From the NCBI RefSeq assembly GCF_000524195.1, contig NW_020170393.1:1214523-1278522 (forward strand): 64,000 bases of DNA, read 5' to 3'. A program made the position numbers and the translations under genes. Source of the DNA: Echinococcus granulosus. Its lineage: Eukaryota; Platyhelminthes; Cestoda; Cyclophyllidea; Taeniidae. Under the pieces are notes generated by a model. It searched no databases. It was not told the origin of the DNA and saw only the letters and a list, made by a program, of their open reading frames with translations. This document shows positions 1 to 11,953 of this stretch, one piece after another; position 1 is the stretch's first letter, and the number at the start of each line of letters is the position of its first letter.

Positions 1-414
1 TCCATCGCCCTCCTCGTCACAGGACGCTTGGCTGTCCTCACAATGGTGATTACAAGTTGCCGAGTAAAGGTAGTACTTTTGAGCATTCAAGCGCGGACAG
101 TGTTTTGGACAGTGTTCCTCATCGTTTGCCCCATCTGCCCCACGAGCATCGGCGGATGCTTGATTGTCATCATCTTGCCGCATGCAGCTTACTAAATGGG
201 GATAGTATTTCTGAGCTATTGAGATCACGTACTCCCTCAGATTCCGATCTTCATCACCCTCTCTGTCTTTTTCACTTCTCGTTGCATTCTCCTCCTCATT
301 TGATTGCCCGATATTTCTTCCCCGTTCCTCGTTGCATTTAGCTGTGTCTTTATTGGCTGCCTTTGTCAAACTATGATTTCCTTCTGGCGATTTCCGGTGT
401 GATTTCTTCTTCAT
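1..414 (-). CDS. Unrecognised acidic, Cys/His-containing protein, N-terminal part (partial at window edge)
   Basis: The minus strand is open without a stop from an ATG at 414 to the left edge, giving 138 codons; the C-terminus lies outside the window. The protein starts MKKKSHRKSPEGNH, a basic N-terminus, and continues into a charged, Glu/Asp-rich stretch. A short more ordered segment follows (REYVISIAQKYYPHLV), then a Cys/His-rich part with HCPKHCP and CNHHCEDSQASC before another acidic run. I do not recognise the family. The Cys and His residues could bind metal, but no known zinc-finger spacing is evident. A GTAAGC lies inside the reading frame near 195, so part could be intronic. Coding status is inferred from frame length and composition. 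Confidence 0.5.
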   Translation of the reverse strand, partial: MKKKSHRKSPEGNHSLTKAANKDTAKCNEERGRNIGQSNEEENATRSEKDREGDEDRNLREYVISIAQKYYPHLVSCMRQDDDNQASADARGADGANDEEHCPKHCPRLNAQKYYLYSATCNHHCEDSQASCDEEGDG

Positions 415-734
415 TGCAGCTTTTTTCTACTTTTGCAGTAGTCATAAGCCTTTTCTACCTTTTTATACCTTATCTTTGCCTCGTGACCTCGTAAATTTAA
501 ACCAGCATTGTTTTTTGCTTTGTACTTTTACTCAACAACAATCTCTATTCTTTTATTTTGCGCGTGGACTATTTCTGCTTCTTAAGCACGTTTACTTTTA
601 ACTTTATTTTTCGTTTCTTTTCACTTTTCTCAAAATTTTTACTCCCACTTTGTGATGATGATCTTCAACTTTAATTTTCGTGAGGAAGCATCCTGTAGGA
701 TTGACTCCACTTTACAACACTCAATTGCTCTTTT

Positions 735-1480
735 AGTCACCTTCACAATGTAGCTGTAGGGCCGCAGAACATTCCTGTTGAGGGAAGACGACACAACACT
801 CGGACAGAATATGTGTTGCTGACGTGCAGATGGGCTGAGAGGGTATCACCACGGCCCGGAGGTCATGTAGCTGGGCGAAAGAACAATCTCTGAGCCCGCA
901 GTACCCCGAGGAACCGGAAGGAAGAGTTAGGCAAATAATCAAAGTATTGCTTTGCCACTCTCACCAGCGATCCTCATGATCAGGCTTCAGCGTCACCCTT
1001 CACAACGTAGTCGGCGTTGTAGTAAAAACATGCAGTCGTCAAATTTGCGTGCATGTGAGAAGATACCCTACTACAGCGTCATTGTTCTCTCTTGTCAGTT
1101 CCGTCGGATCCGGAGCTTTGTCCTGTTAGGTAACTGCATTGAGGGAAGGGGGATTGTGATGACCATCTTGTGAACCCATCACTGGCCTCAAAGACGTCAT
1201 TTAATGGAGAACAGGGATGAGATTTTATGTCTGTTCTTCCTCCAGTGTTTTCCGGCCATATCTATCTGGGTTCTATCGAGCTGGTAGGCAGATAGAGGAG
1301 GTGTCGCGTATAGCTTAGTACAGTAGACAGCTCCGTAAGGAACTGCTTCAGCTGTTAATTGCGCTCCTGCACACCACAAGACTCGGGTGGTTGCCGACGG
1401 TAGGTGTATTTTTGACTCTTCTGTTCGGAGCCGTTGCGGATTCTCTCGTCAGTGGCAGAGGTCCTTCTTCAGTCAGAATT
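735..1480 (+). repeat. R1 repeat, degenerate: one terminal repeat plus interior
   Basis: Positions about 745-945 match the R1 terminal repeat (GAAGACGAC, CACTCGGACAGAAT, GGCCCGGAGG, then a TTAGGCAAATAATCAAAG end). Positions about 950-1480 match the R1 interior (the cagtcggcgttgtagtaaa, ggatccggagctttgtcctg and ggccatatctatctgggttc blocks also seen at 18.4-19.0, 24.0-24.6, 26.7-27.3 and 29.3-30.0 kb). No second terminal repeat is seen after the interior. Short reading frames here have no family resemblance. Confidence 0.7.
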
Positions 1481-2049
1481 CCGGCTAGTTGTCTTTTACG
1501 ATAAGATTCGCTCATGGCATAATATAAACAGTCATCGGGATAAAAATAGTCTTAAGGTCTTTTCTTCTTCCTTTGGTAGCGTGAAGACGTCACGTTGTAA
1601 CTTGTGCTGAAAAAGTGCTCTTAATATTTACTATTTGTTATCACGGTCATAGAGTTAAGACGGCGAGCTTCCCCACAAATATTTTGTAGAAAGGATGATG
1701 AGGTAAATTTTGGGGTTAATTTTACTAGCTAATATCCCTCCATTTCTTGCAAGATATCTCGTCACATTACTTTCCAGGTGGTATGAACTTCGTTGCCCTA
1801 TTCCATCATTTCGATCCTCTTGTCTCAATCACATTGCCTCATAATGACACAGATGAGTTACTAACAGAGCGGCGGAATTAAGGTTGGTCACTTACGTTTC
1901 GTGAAGAAGTTGTCAAACTTGACAATTTCAAGTGGCTTCTTAATGCCCAACAATGTTTGATGCTTCGAAAAATGCTACAGCTAAGAAAATGTGCTGAACA
2001 TCACTTTTACCTAAAAGTACCGCATACCGTAGTATCTAATTATTTGGGC

Positions 2050-2207
2050 TACATAGGGGCGCCGCCATTGTACGTCCTCCGGGTGGCCTTGCCTCCGAAC
2101 CATGCCAATAGCCCCCAAACCATTCTGTATGTCAAATGCATATATTCCGCTCAAGCAGTATGTCTCCTTTTGCAATCAGGGAAGTCTCAGGGCGCTGCAG
2201 TATTTTA
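2050..2207 (-). repeat. R1 solo terminal repeat, reverse orientation
   Basis: On the minus strand this reads as an R1 terminal repeat: a start resembling TGCAGCGCCCTGAGACTTCC, the GGCATGGTTCGGAGGC middle, and the part with ACAATGGCGGCGCCCC near its end. No R1 interior is attached. The distal end is degraded, so borders are approximate. Confidence 0.65.
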
Positions 2208-2348
2208 GATGGAAGCAGTCAATTGGCATTTCACCTCGGAATTCGTGAAACAGAGATGAAATTTCAAAGAAGGTTTAACAATGCGTTGCAGACATTGAAA
2301 ATTTGGCCAATAAGGTGTAATACTTATGTTGTTTTAATGTATTTTTCA

Positions 2349-2531
2349 GGGAGGAGGCAATCAGGGAATTCGAATCTCGTGACTGAATCGTCTTCTCCCT
2401 CACCTAGCGACTGCAGCTCCCCTCCTTGAACATTGTATTCTCCCTCTCCATCTTGTCACCTTTAATAAAGATGTCCAAAGCGAATCAACCGGGCTTGTCT
2501 AGGAACGCTAGGAGTAGGGAAGCGGAGACCG
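2349..2531 (+). other. Candidate leader exon or small first coding exon
   Basis: A TTTTTCAG acceptor at 2341-2348 is followed by about 120 nt. An ATG then starts at 2471 and runs 20 codons (MSKANQPGLSRNARSREAET plus one base) to a strong GTGAGT donor at 2532. It could be the 5' exon of the Mff gene downstream, since vertebrate Mff isoforms also begin with MSK, but its phase does not join directly to the exon at 4997, so an extra exon would be needed. The same acceptor could also receive a spliced leader. Evidence is splice-site-like sequence only. Confidence 0.25.
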
Positions 2532-4996
2532 GTGAGTCTCGCTCCACAAAGGACTGCAACAATCTTCGATCGTCCCATTCAATAAGACAAATAAGAGGAA
2601 AAAACCCCTTCACATACATAAATTGTTCTTCGATTTTTTTGAAAAAATTCGGACTAAATAACAATTTGAAATGTGTACAAATGTGGCAAAACCAGAGCTA
2701 TAGGTTCACCTTTACTTTGACATGGTCCTCTAGTCTATAGTGACAGTCAACAACCACATTTAATAAATAAATAAAAATGAACTTAGATAGAAGCCTTCTT
2801 TTCTGCAAAGCCTAGCCTGACATTGTCACGAATTAGCACCTGAACGACGATAAAAGTTCGTGCAGCCTGCATAAGACTGATACAATAGTACACATTTTTA
2901 TTTAGGTTTTAAGAAAAGTTAAATTTGCCCCGATTCAAGGAAAAAGCTACGCGTATTCTGAGGACATTGTGAACGAAGTGGCCTACCTGCATTTTAATTC
3001 TCCGCCATCATTTAAAAATTATGCCCATATTTAAATGAATGCTTTAAAAAGCAATTATTTTCTAGGTGAAATTTTGCCTAAACATTTTAAATAATTCGTT
3101 TTATGTGGATTGTTTAACAATGCAAATAACTCCAAATGACCTCAATATGCTTTTTAAGTGCCCTGCAGAAACTCCACTAGAGGGTCCCCCAGCTTCTGCC
3201 AGTCGATTTTAGTGGATTTGGTGCAAGAGAGCATTCAAGTTGAACCAAAAAATTGGACTTGGTGAAAAAAAGTGTCAGAGTTGTCGGTACTGGATTTGTA
3301 TTCAAATGTAATCCCCTTCTACATCCCAGTACTGATGAGACGTGCGTTGTCTGTTCAAAACAACAACTTTTCGTGAAAGACTTCTCACTATTCCTACAGA
3401 AAAACTTCCTTATTGTATAATTACTCTGATCGGATGCTCGACGCGATAGCTGAATGCCCACAGGAATAACTACTGTGGGTTAAGCACTTGCACCATTCGA
3501 TCCAGGATTGGGCTTCCCATCCTTGCGCTGTGCATAAAGTCTCCTGCCAAAGCAAGCAGGTGTCAACTTGTGCTGGTTTTACTTCGTCCGCAAGGAATTA
3601 CATTCGTCATCACACCAATGTTGCCACCCGTCTTGACTCACAACTTGGACCGACCCAGATACATGCATTGGTTACAAGGAGTAGGAATGCGTGCAGTCTC
3701 CTTTTTGTGTAAAGCAGTGCTCTTGCTTGACTCAAACGTTTCTCTTGTATTTACTTTTTATGTAACGCTAAAATGCCTCCCCATTTTTTCCCATTTCTTC
3801 TGTAAAACCGCAAAGAATTCCTCACTGCCAGGCAGTACAGGAAGTTTACTAAAAATGGGGACCTCTTTGATAGCTAAGATTGGGTTCAGTTGCTTATTGT
3901 TTGTTGTGCAGTAAAATGCCTCTTCATCCGGAATTTTACCCCGTGCTCCAAATGCCTTGGTTTACTTCGGTACTGCAACAATATATTGTGTTAAATAATG
4001 CTATCAGCCTTCTATGTTGCAGTATATAGAACCCATGTAACTGATGCAATGCACCATAACTGAAAGTAGCGGAAGAGTAGTTGTTCCACTTTACTAGTCT
4101 TTTTCAAGATCTGATGAAGTCCCCTGTTGAATCTGAGTACTGTAGAGTTGGAGCTTCGCTTGCAGGCAATTATTACAATGGTAATGTGAGCAGCTTAAAA
4201 ATGAGATTTGCTTCAATTCAGTTAAAGTTTCGATATGCTTTAGTGGTTCGGTGGCTTGTTTAACCCTGCACCTGAATACGAGGGCACTTATTCTGCCGTC
4301 GATTGTACTTCCACTTAGCAGTCTGGGCTTAGAGTAATGGCAGAAGCCTCCTAGTCCCTAAACATAGTGGTGTGCTGTTTTCTGCCACACTACTGTAACT
4401 ACTTGCGACTTAATGATGGCCAGGGGTGCTTTAATGGTATGGCGATGCCCCACTCAACCAATTCTAATGAAATTTGCCTAAGTAATCATTTGCCTGGAAA
4501 CTAGGAAAGATAACATGTAGGATTTCCTTCATTTACGTATTCCCATATATTAGTAAAAACTACCGTAATACCCATGTTCTTTTAAATCTATGTCCAAGAG
4601 AGGAGAAGGGTAGTCAAATCCAACATCACGACTCGAGAGCTGCCAATATTTTCTAAGCCAGAGAAGAGTCCCGTTTCCAAGTCTCCCTAAACCTGCATCC
4701 ATCTTCATTAAAGCTGAGCAATAAATATGTCCAAATTCTACCAGCCTCAATGTTCCACGGGCATGAAAACTTGGAAAATGAGGATAAATGGGGCTTTTGC
4801 TGCAACTACGTCCCAAATTTAGAATGGTGTGCATAACTAATAAGTATTTACTTACTTCACGCAAGGAACTTCGGTATTGCGCTTTTGTCCATTCATTCTG
4901 GAGTAACAAATGGCAATTCTAGCCCACGTTTTATCAAAGTAACCCAAGCACTCACTGCTGCAGTCCATATGTGTGTTCATTAACTTCGTGATTTAT

Positions 4997-7215
4997 ATGG
5001 ACTCAGATTTTGTTAGGAAAATGATAGATTTGGACTACACCGCAGATATAAGTAATATAATGCAAGTCCCAAGTAGACTCTCCCTTGTACTTCCCGATTT
5101 TTCTTCGGCTGATAATGTCTCAGGTATGGGGACTGGCAGCCAAGTCCTTATTTCGGGCTCTAACAAGTCCGATCACCTGTATAATCCGTATGGTAAGCCC
5201 CCACTGTATTCCTCTGTTTTCTAGCTTTTTACTTGAGGTCACCTATAGTGTTATTTATACTGGCGGTTTCGTCTTTGATATTGCACCTCGGTTTATGTCC
5301 TAGTGGTTTTCAATATATATATTCGAACTCTCGGCGCTGGTTCTACTTATTCTTTTTTAAATTTTTAAGTGCGATTTAATAAATGTGTCTGAAGGTTTAG
5401 TAAATGCCATCCCAGTGTTAAATGCTCTTCCGGTTTCAAGATAAGTTCCGATTTCGTAAGCAAAGCATTTTATTCAGGACAATTATTCCGTGCTGTTCAC
5501 TTAGATCTTCCTGTGGCTAGACCAAGTCTGGAGCCCCCACCAGAATCCTTAGTGCTGGGACAGGTGGAGTATCCAGACATCGATAGATTTAGCAGACCCC
5601 TTTGCTCACCTATCGGTGGCAACAAGGAAAACAGCAACCTCAGTCTCTTTCAGTAAGCCTTTATTGTTTCCCTCCGCGAAATTCGCCCCACTTTGTCCTT
5701 ATCATAATATTTGCGGATTCCTAATTAGCCATGCGTGCCAGTGCAGTTTTATAGAATTCTTTTAGTGATGCACAATCCAATTGATTCGTGGAAGATCCTC
5801 CTGCCAAATGTTATTCAATTTACTTTACATACACATGATTAGACGTATCAGCACCGTTTTGAGTCCACTGCTCCGTTAATTTACTTCAAGCTAATCGTGC
5901 GCATGATTTCGAATAACGGACACTTAAGTTAGTTTCTATAAGCTTAGTTTTCTCAGTGGTGGAACGGTTTTTTAACAGAGTTTTTGTTCAAATCACACAC
6001 AAAAGCGGGTACTTTAAGTCCATGGGTTGTAAGACAACCTTATTTTTTTCGATGAATTAGAGACTGGTAGTGTTGGGGCATATCTTTTTTTCTCCAGCAA
6101 TGATATTTAACAACGTGGCTGCAAAAATGAGGTATTTTGCATTTGTTTGAGTTGCCTATCGTGAACTTCACGATGGAAGATCCGTCAAATAGGGCAATGC
6201 GGGTTTCGTAAGCTTGTACCCGTGTCAGATGCGACTAAGGTTATGATGCCTATCGGTGTTTTTTTTTCAGTCTGCTAGAATAGTGCTACTTTGATCTCAT
6301 TACACCATCGGCTCATGCTTCAGGTCGGTTATACATGCGGGTGTGGCTTTTATAAAAGGACCTTCTTGACAAACAACTGATTTCAGCACTTGGCTTTCTC
6401 TACATACACGGGCAGAGAAATGTTTCATATGCACTGGTCACACAATAGCTCTCGGCTTGCTTTATAACAAAGCAGAAGTCACTTGTGTGCGTCTGTTTTA
6501 CTTCTCACTAGCCAACGGAATAGTGTGCGTCGAATCATTTGAATCTAACTTTTGGCTACCGAGATATTTAGATTTGTGGTTTTTTTGTAATAAGCCTATC
6601 ATCAGGGGAAATGTCTCAGCGGGTAATATGGGTATCGTAAGAGCTTTGAAGCTTTCGGTGAGTAATAAAAGCTCCATTTTGATCTTCCTACATTATTGGT
6701 TTCGTTGCAAATTAGTTGGTTGCCCAATGCTTAAACGAACTGGCTTTTAAAGAATCTATTCTGCCGAACTTTTGAATGTTATACTCGGTTTATAATTCTC
6801 TGTCACTCCAAACACCTAGCCAAACAGAGGTATTGAGAGATAATTGTGATGAATCCACCGTCATAGCGGATAACGTATGTAGTGTAAGCGATTTCAGTGG
6901 TGGTAGTGATGATGTTAGTAGTAGTAGCCAATCTGTCCTCACAGATTCCCAATGATAATTTTGTACTACTTCATCAGCAGCCTCTACAGTCCACCGGACG
7001 ACGACCGGACCCTAATCGAGCAGGCCCCGCTGAACGTCTCCGCAGAAGACTGTGAGGCCTCCCCGGCTGTGAATTTGGAGGGTCAGTTGGAGGAGTTGGT
7101 AGTGCGTGTGGCGGCACTGGAGAACGCCCTCGCGAGGCAGAATCGCCGTGAGCTCTTTTTCCTCATCCTCCTTGGCACCTATTTCCTCCTCAAGCTTGGT
7201 CGCTCTCTCCTCTGA
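4997..7215 (+). CDS. MFF: Mitochondrial fission factor (Mff/Tango11) homologue, tail-anchored
   Basis: Mff proteins sit in the outer mitochondrial and peroxisomal membrane by a C-terminal anchor and recruit the dynamin Drp1 for fission. Exon 1 (4997-5192) encodes LDYTADISNIMQVPSRLSL, which aligns with the conserved N-terminal Mff motif (MEYTEGISQRMRVPEKLKV in human). Exon 2 (5478-5652, phase-compatible) encodes LDLPVARPSLEPPPESLVL and then DIDRFSRP, matching the second conserved block. Exon 3 starts at 6820 and is Ser/Asp-rich. The last exon ends at 7215 with a coiled coil (LEELVVRVAALENALARQ), NRREL, and a hydrophobic anchor FFLILLGTYFLLKLGRSLL. The exon 3/4 border, between about 6873 and 6990, could not be set in a consistent phase. 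The ATG at 4997 is the first in-frame Met after a CTGCAG acceptor at 4963; an additional 5' exon is possible. Confidence 0.72.
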
Positions 7216-8517
7216 GGCGGTCTTGGCGACCCTATCCCCACCTCCTCCTTTGTGTACAGATATGAAGATTAAGGGAGTAAAAGTGGGGGACTTTTCTGTC
7301 TTCCTTCGGTATTGTCGTTCATCTCTATGTTGTTATTCTGTGTAGATGGATGAGTGCAATCTTTCTCTACTTTATGTATTTATCGTACTCATTTGCACAG
7401 TTTGCTTGTTTCTTTTTGTAGTAAGATGGTCTTAACATTGGGTTTTGTCGTGTGGGTGCTTGTGTGTTCATGCATTTACCCTGAGAATGATTGGGTTGCA
7501 CAAGTTATTAATGATTTTTTGGGTGTCTTGGAATGTAAAGTCTTTTTTGGCCTGAATTGTCATTTAGTGGTTCAGTTTTAAGAGAAGGTAGACAAAAAAA
7601 GAGTCATAATCAAGATTCATGGACTTTTAGGTGTTCTCCGTACGTGGAAGTCGAGTGCATTCATGTGGGCTCAATTGAATTCCGGTTTAGTGTATGAGGT
7701 GGGGCGGAGGTTAGGTGGTGATCAGTGGCTCCGGTAAAGTGTTATGGGAATCCGGTAGTTGTTTGGATTTATCAACAAGAAATTCGATTGCAATGAGATC
7801 GGTACAAAGTGAACTTCAAGTAAGATGTCAATGAGGCTTAACGCGGTGTAACGCACGTTTGTCTTGGTACATCTTTTAGGTAACAAGTAGCTGAGCTTAA
7901 CAAATCTGTTAGTTCAGAGCAAGAGTTCGGATTTCCCATAAAAGTTGTACTTTTCAACCATAATATTGTGCTCCCCACAAGCAAACCTTCCCGATTAAAA
8001 GACTTGGAACCGGTGTAAAGTGGGGTAAACGGCAAAATTTCTACATTGGCGGCAGGATTGGTGAAACTCGCCTCTTTTACAACGAGCGCAGGCTTTGGTA
8101 AGTAATTTCAGCAGTCGAGGGCTGAACTCTAGTTCCGCATTCAACCACAAAAACTCAGCGATTCCTATGCGAAATCTATTCTCAGATACTTTGAAACCTA
8201 ATTTAAGTAATAATGCACAAAACCAGCCAAACTCAGAGTTTCACAGGAAGACCGAAATGATGCCAGAAAAATTCTTTTTTGTGGTAGGAAGACGGAAAAA
8301 ACGACATGAATAACCCTAGGAACCCACAGGATACATTGACGCAAAAGGTATATAGTAGCGTAGATCAGACACGGACTCCACTTGCTCATTACGGTCAACA
8401 GGCTCCATGACACGGACACTGAGGTCCTCAGCATGTTGATGGACTTTACAGAGAAAAAAGAGTTGGCTACTACACTTCATCTTAACAATAGCCATAGCCA
8501 ACCATACGCCAACGTAC
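7216..8517. other. Intergenic stretch, no feature seen
   Basis: I see no credible coding region, RNA gene or recognisable repeat in this 1.3 kb downstream of the Mff stop. Confidence 0.5.
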
Positions 8518-8708
8518 TATATTGCGTTGGTTTGTTTAACTCCCGGTTTTGGTAAGGGGGCCACTTGGGTGTGCTTCCATCGTGCCTTTACCAAGTGAGC
8601 TAGCCTTTGGGCCATATCAGTAGCCTTAAGTCCTACTGCTTACCGAATATGCATATTCTGTCTTAGGATTATGTCTTTAGTCCTCGGGAAAGACTCGGGG
8701 TGCTACAT
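8518..8708 (-). repeat. R1 solo terminal repeat, reverse orientation
   Basis: On the minus strand it starts TGTAGCACCCCGAGTCTTTC and ends GTTAAACAAACCAACGCAATA, matching the R1 terminal repeat over its whole length. There is no R1 interior on either side and no clear target duplication. Confidence 0.75.
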
Positions 8709-8861
8709 GGAATCATAACGCTTAAGAAAAACACTGTTAATGAAAGAAGAGACAGGAAAGAGGGTCAACCTTGCATATGGACATCAGGCCCCATCATATT
8801 CGAGAAGAAACATGGTACAGTATACACAACCAAATGAACGCTTATCAAGATCTTCTACTAC

Positions 8862-9061
8862 TATGTAATACGATAGTGGTTTATCCCTCGGTTCTGGCGA
8901 GGCCCCACTTTTTTGTACTTTGAATCAGCCCCCTTGTACCCCGCTGAGTGAGCTGGACTTTTGGGCCATGCCAATAACCCAGACACCTTCTCTGCGCTGA
9001 ATATATATTCCTCCCGAGTATTTTGTCTTCTTTCGTCTTCAGGGAGTCTCGGGACGCTACA
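8862..9061 (-). repeat. R1 solo terminal repeat with apparent 5-bp target duplication
   Basis: A 200-bp copy, on the minus strand starting TGTAGCGTCCCGAGACTCCC and ending near CGTATTACATA. The direct repeat ACTAC lies at 8857-8861 and again at 9062-9066, immediately outside the copy. A 5-bp duplication is the size made by LTR-retrotransposon integrases, and a lone repeat is what LTR-LTR recombination leaves. Only this copy shows clean flanking duplication by eye. Confidence 0.7.
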
Positions 9062-9397
9062 ACTACATATACTATTCCAGCCATGGTGTCTATCAAAAAC
9101 TCCATTGCGTTCTAAACTTTACTGGGATATTTTATAATCTGTAAGACGCAGCTCCAAGAACAAGTGACTGCCTCACAGAAGCTTAATATTTATTACGGAC
9201 GGCTGAAGTCTATAGGCCTAAATGTGGTCCTTTCCCTAATGTCTCACAAAGTAAAAAATTCGCTGTTGGGAAGTTGCAATAATTCGCAATTAGATTATAA
9301 AGCTTCCATGGCATAATTAGATTGCGACTTCTTTGAGTGAAGAAACAGTTTTAAGCTTGTGCCCCCTGTACCCGCTCCTTTTGAAGTCCCAGGCGCT

Positions 9398-11953
9398 ATG
9401 CCTCTTTCTTGTCGCTACTACGAGAATGAGTTTCCAGCAGAAAATGATGTTGTAGTTGCTGTTGTAACTTCAATCACAAATAGTGGAAGCTATGTTATCT
9501 TGCCTGAATATGACAATGCGGTTGGCATGATACTTCATAGTGAGCTTTCCAGGCGTCGTATTCGGTCTATAAACAAGCTCGTCCGTGTCGGTCGTAGTGA
9601 CATTGTTCTTGTTATTCGTGTGGATCCTGAAAAACGTTGGTTTTATTATTGGCTTTATATATCAAATAGGCTACATTGATCTGTCAAAACGACGTGTACC
9701 TCTCGAAGAAACTCATGTATGCCAAGACCGTTTTGCAAAAGCAAAAGCGGTAAGTCGCTTCCTGCCTGCTATGGTTTTAGGTAAACCAAATCGTTAGGCA
9801 TGCAGCGGAAAAACTAGGCTACACTGAAAAGTCGCAGCTCGAGGGCCTCTGCGCTAAAACGGTGTGGTTTTTCGATAAGAAATATGCAGGTCAAGGAGGT
9901 TCTCATGAGGCCTTTAGAAGGGCTGTTCAGTATGTTTATTTTACTTGTTGCAGTATTAGTAGCACTTGTAGCAATCGGCTTACCCTTGTGATATTTTATG
10001 GTGCTATCCATTTTCCTGTCGTTAGGAACCCAAGTATTTTGGATGCTTGCGATATCGATGCAAAAACCAAGGAAATGTTACTACAGGATATTCGCCACCG
10101 ACTTATGCCTCAGGCAGTGAAACTACGTGCAGACTTTGAGGTCTCCTGTTTTGCTTACGAGGGAATCGATGCTGTTCGTCGTGCTCTTCACGCTGGCCTA
10201 GCTCTTAGCACTGATGATCTTCCCATCAAGGTTAGTTTCACTTCCCAAGCTGGGACTTGTATACCATTCTTTAAAAATTGGGATGGTAGTTTCTCTGGCA
10301 TGTTTTTAAGCTCAGAGTATTCAAGATCTGAGCACTGGACACTGGCAAATAGCGTCGTTTTGTAAAATCATGTCATCCATGTAGTCATTTCTCAGTGAGG
10401 CGTGGTTTCCATTTTGTAAAGGACATTTTCGTTAAACTGGAGGTGGTGGATGTTAGTTTATTTTGGTTTCAGATAAACCTGATCGCTCCGCCTTTATACG
10501 TGCTGACCACGCAAACTCTCGAATGGAATGAAGGTCTTGTACAGCTGGAAAAAGTCCTGGAGGCTATCAAGAATTCCATTGAAGAGCAAGAGGGTTCATT
10601 TAAACTCCAACAAAAGGTGAGTCTGTTTTCTTTGATTTAAACATTTGTTTTACACTTGCTTTCAGCTGTGACAATTTTAGTCTGGGGTTTACTACACCAC
10701 GAGGATCGTCATGGATTATCATTTCTAGATTCAAAAGTAACTTATCTTGTCCGCTAAAAGTCACTTTTGTGATTTGCCAATTTAGAAGTTAAGACGGTAT
10801 TGAGCCTGTAGTCGATTTACTCTATGTTACCAAATTTAGTTAGATCTGTTTACGGCTGGATCAAATGATTTGTGATTAACACCCCGGATGCCACAGTAAT
10901 GAAGGCCCAAAGTATGCGAAGTGTACACATGCTTTTTAGTGTGCTTCGGTTCTTTCTCTGTGGGTGATATCAGTGCTGATGTTTGGCCATTTAGATCTAT
11001 CAATCTACTTAGTTTAGGTGCTTTTCAATCTGATGACTGATATGAGATTTTTTGGCTTGTAATTGTATGAAATTCCGAGGAACAATTTGTTGACATCAAA
11101 CATTTCGGTTTTAACCATAATAAAATGGAAGTTTTTTAAATTTTCAATCCAATGAAGTCTAATAATAAGTAGTTCATTTGCGTTGATGTTTTTACGAGAG
11201 GTGGAACTCCATTTCACTAAGTCCTCTAAAACATACATGACGGAAATTCATTTATTAGTGAGAAACACTACAAATAGTGTTTCACTGCAATCGCCCCTGA
11301 ATTTTGAATGCGGTTTGTAATCGGAACCGTTTTCCTTTTGATCCGGGTTTAAAAGGTGATCCTCTGGTAGAAGAGGCGTGCTATCCCAGCTAATCTCGGA
11401 ATAAGAAATTATTTACTTTTGTTGCTTCTTTCAAGGAAGACAAGATCTTTTACCTTTTACTTACCTGTTTGTTCTGTCTACCTTTAAAATGTGATTAGTT
11501 GGAGTCGCAACTTCCAAAAGGTAACAGGTCAGTTTAGCATTCTTAACTTTTAGGCTCAGAAGTTTGAAGACTGTTTTTTTACGATGGGATGTATTCCTAT
11601 AAAATACTTTGTCTCTATGCTCTTTATGATTACTCTTTCTTCGCTAGCCTCGCGTCGTCTCCGACACCGAGGAGGCCGACTTCCAGCGACAGTTGGAAGA
11701 GTTGGAAGACGCCAACAAGGAGGTGTCTGGCGATGAGGATGACGAAGACGAAGAGGATGAAGGAGAGGACGAGGACGGTGATGAGGAAGAAGACGTGGCA
11801 GAAGGTGCGGCTGAAGGGGGTGATGAGTCTGTGGAAGAGGAAGATGGAGACGAGAGGAAGAAAAACCCTCGCAACACCAATAGCAACTTCAAGAAAGGAA
11901 AGAAGGGAGTTAAGCGGCGGCAGTCGAGCAGTGAGGATGTGGAGGAGGAATAA
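9398..11953 (+). CDS. EIF2S1: Translation initiation factor eIF2 subunit alpha
   Basis: eIF2-alpha is the regulatory subunit of the GTPase complex that brings initiator tRNA to the 40S ribosome; phosphorylation of one Ser blocks recycling of eIF2 and lowers translation. Six exons close in phase: 9398-9635, 9670-9749, 9781-9929, 10026-10230, 10473-10616, 11648-11953 (373 aa). The S1 domain contains the kinase site in context, [15 protein letters not shown], with the target Ser at residue 51. The helical and C-terminal domains follow ([47 protein letters not shown]). Introns 1 and 2 are only 34 and 31 nt. Human eIF2-alpha is 315 aa; the extra length here is a long Glu/Asp run and then a Lys/Arg/Ser tail ending SSSEDVEEE. 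An AG lies 5 nt before the ATG, so a 5' leader splice is possible. Confidence 0.96.
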
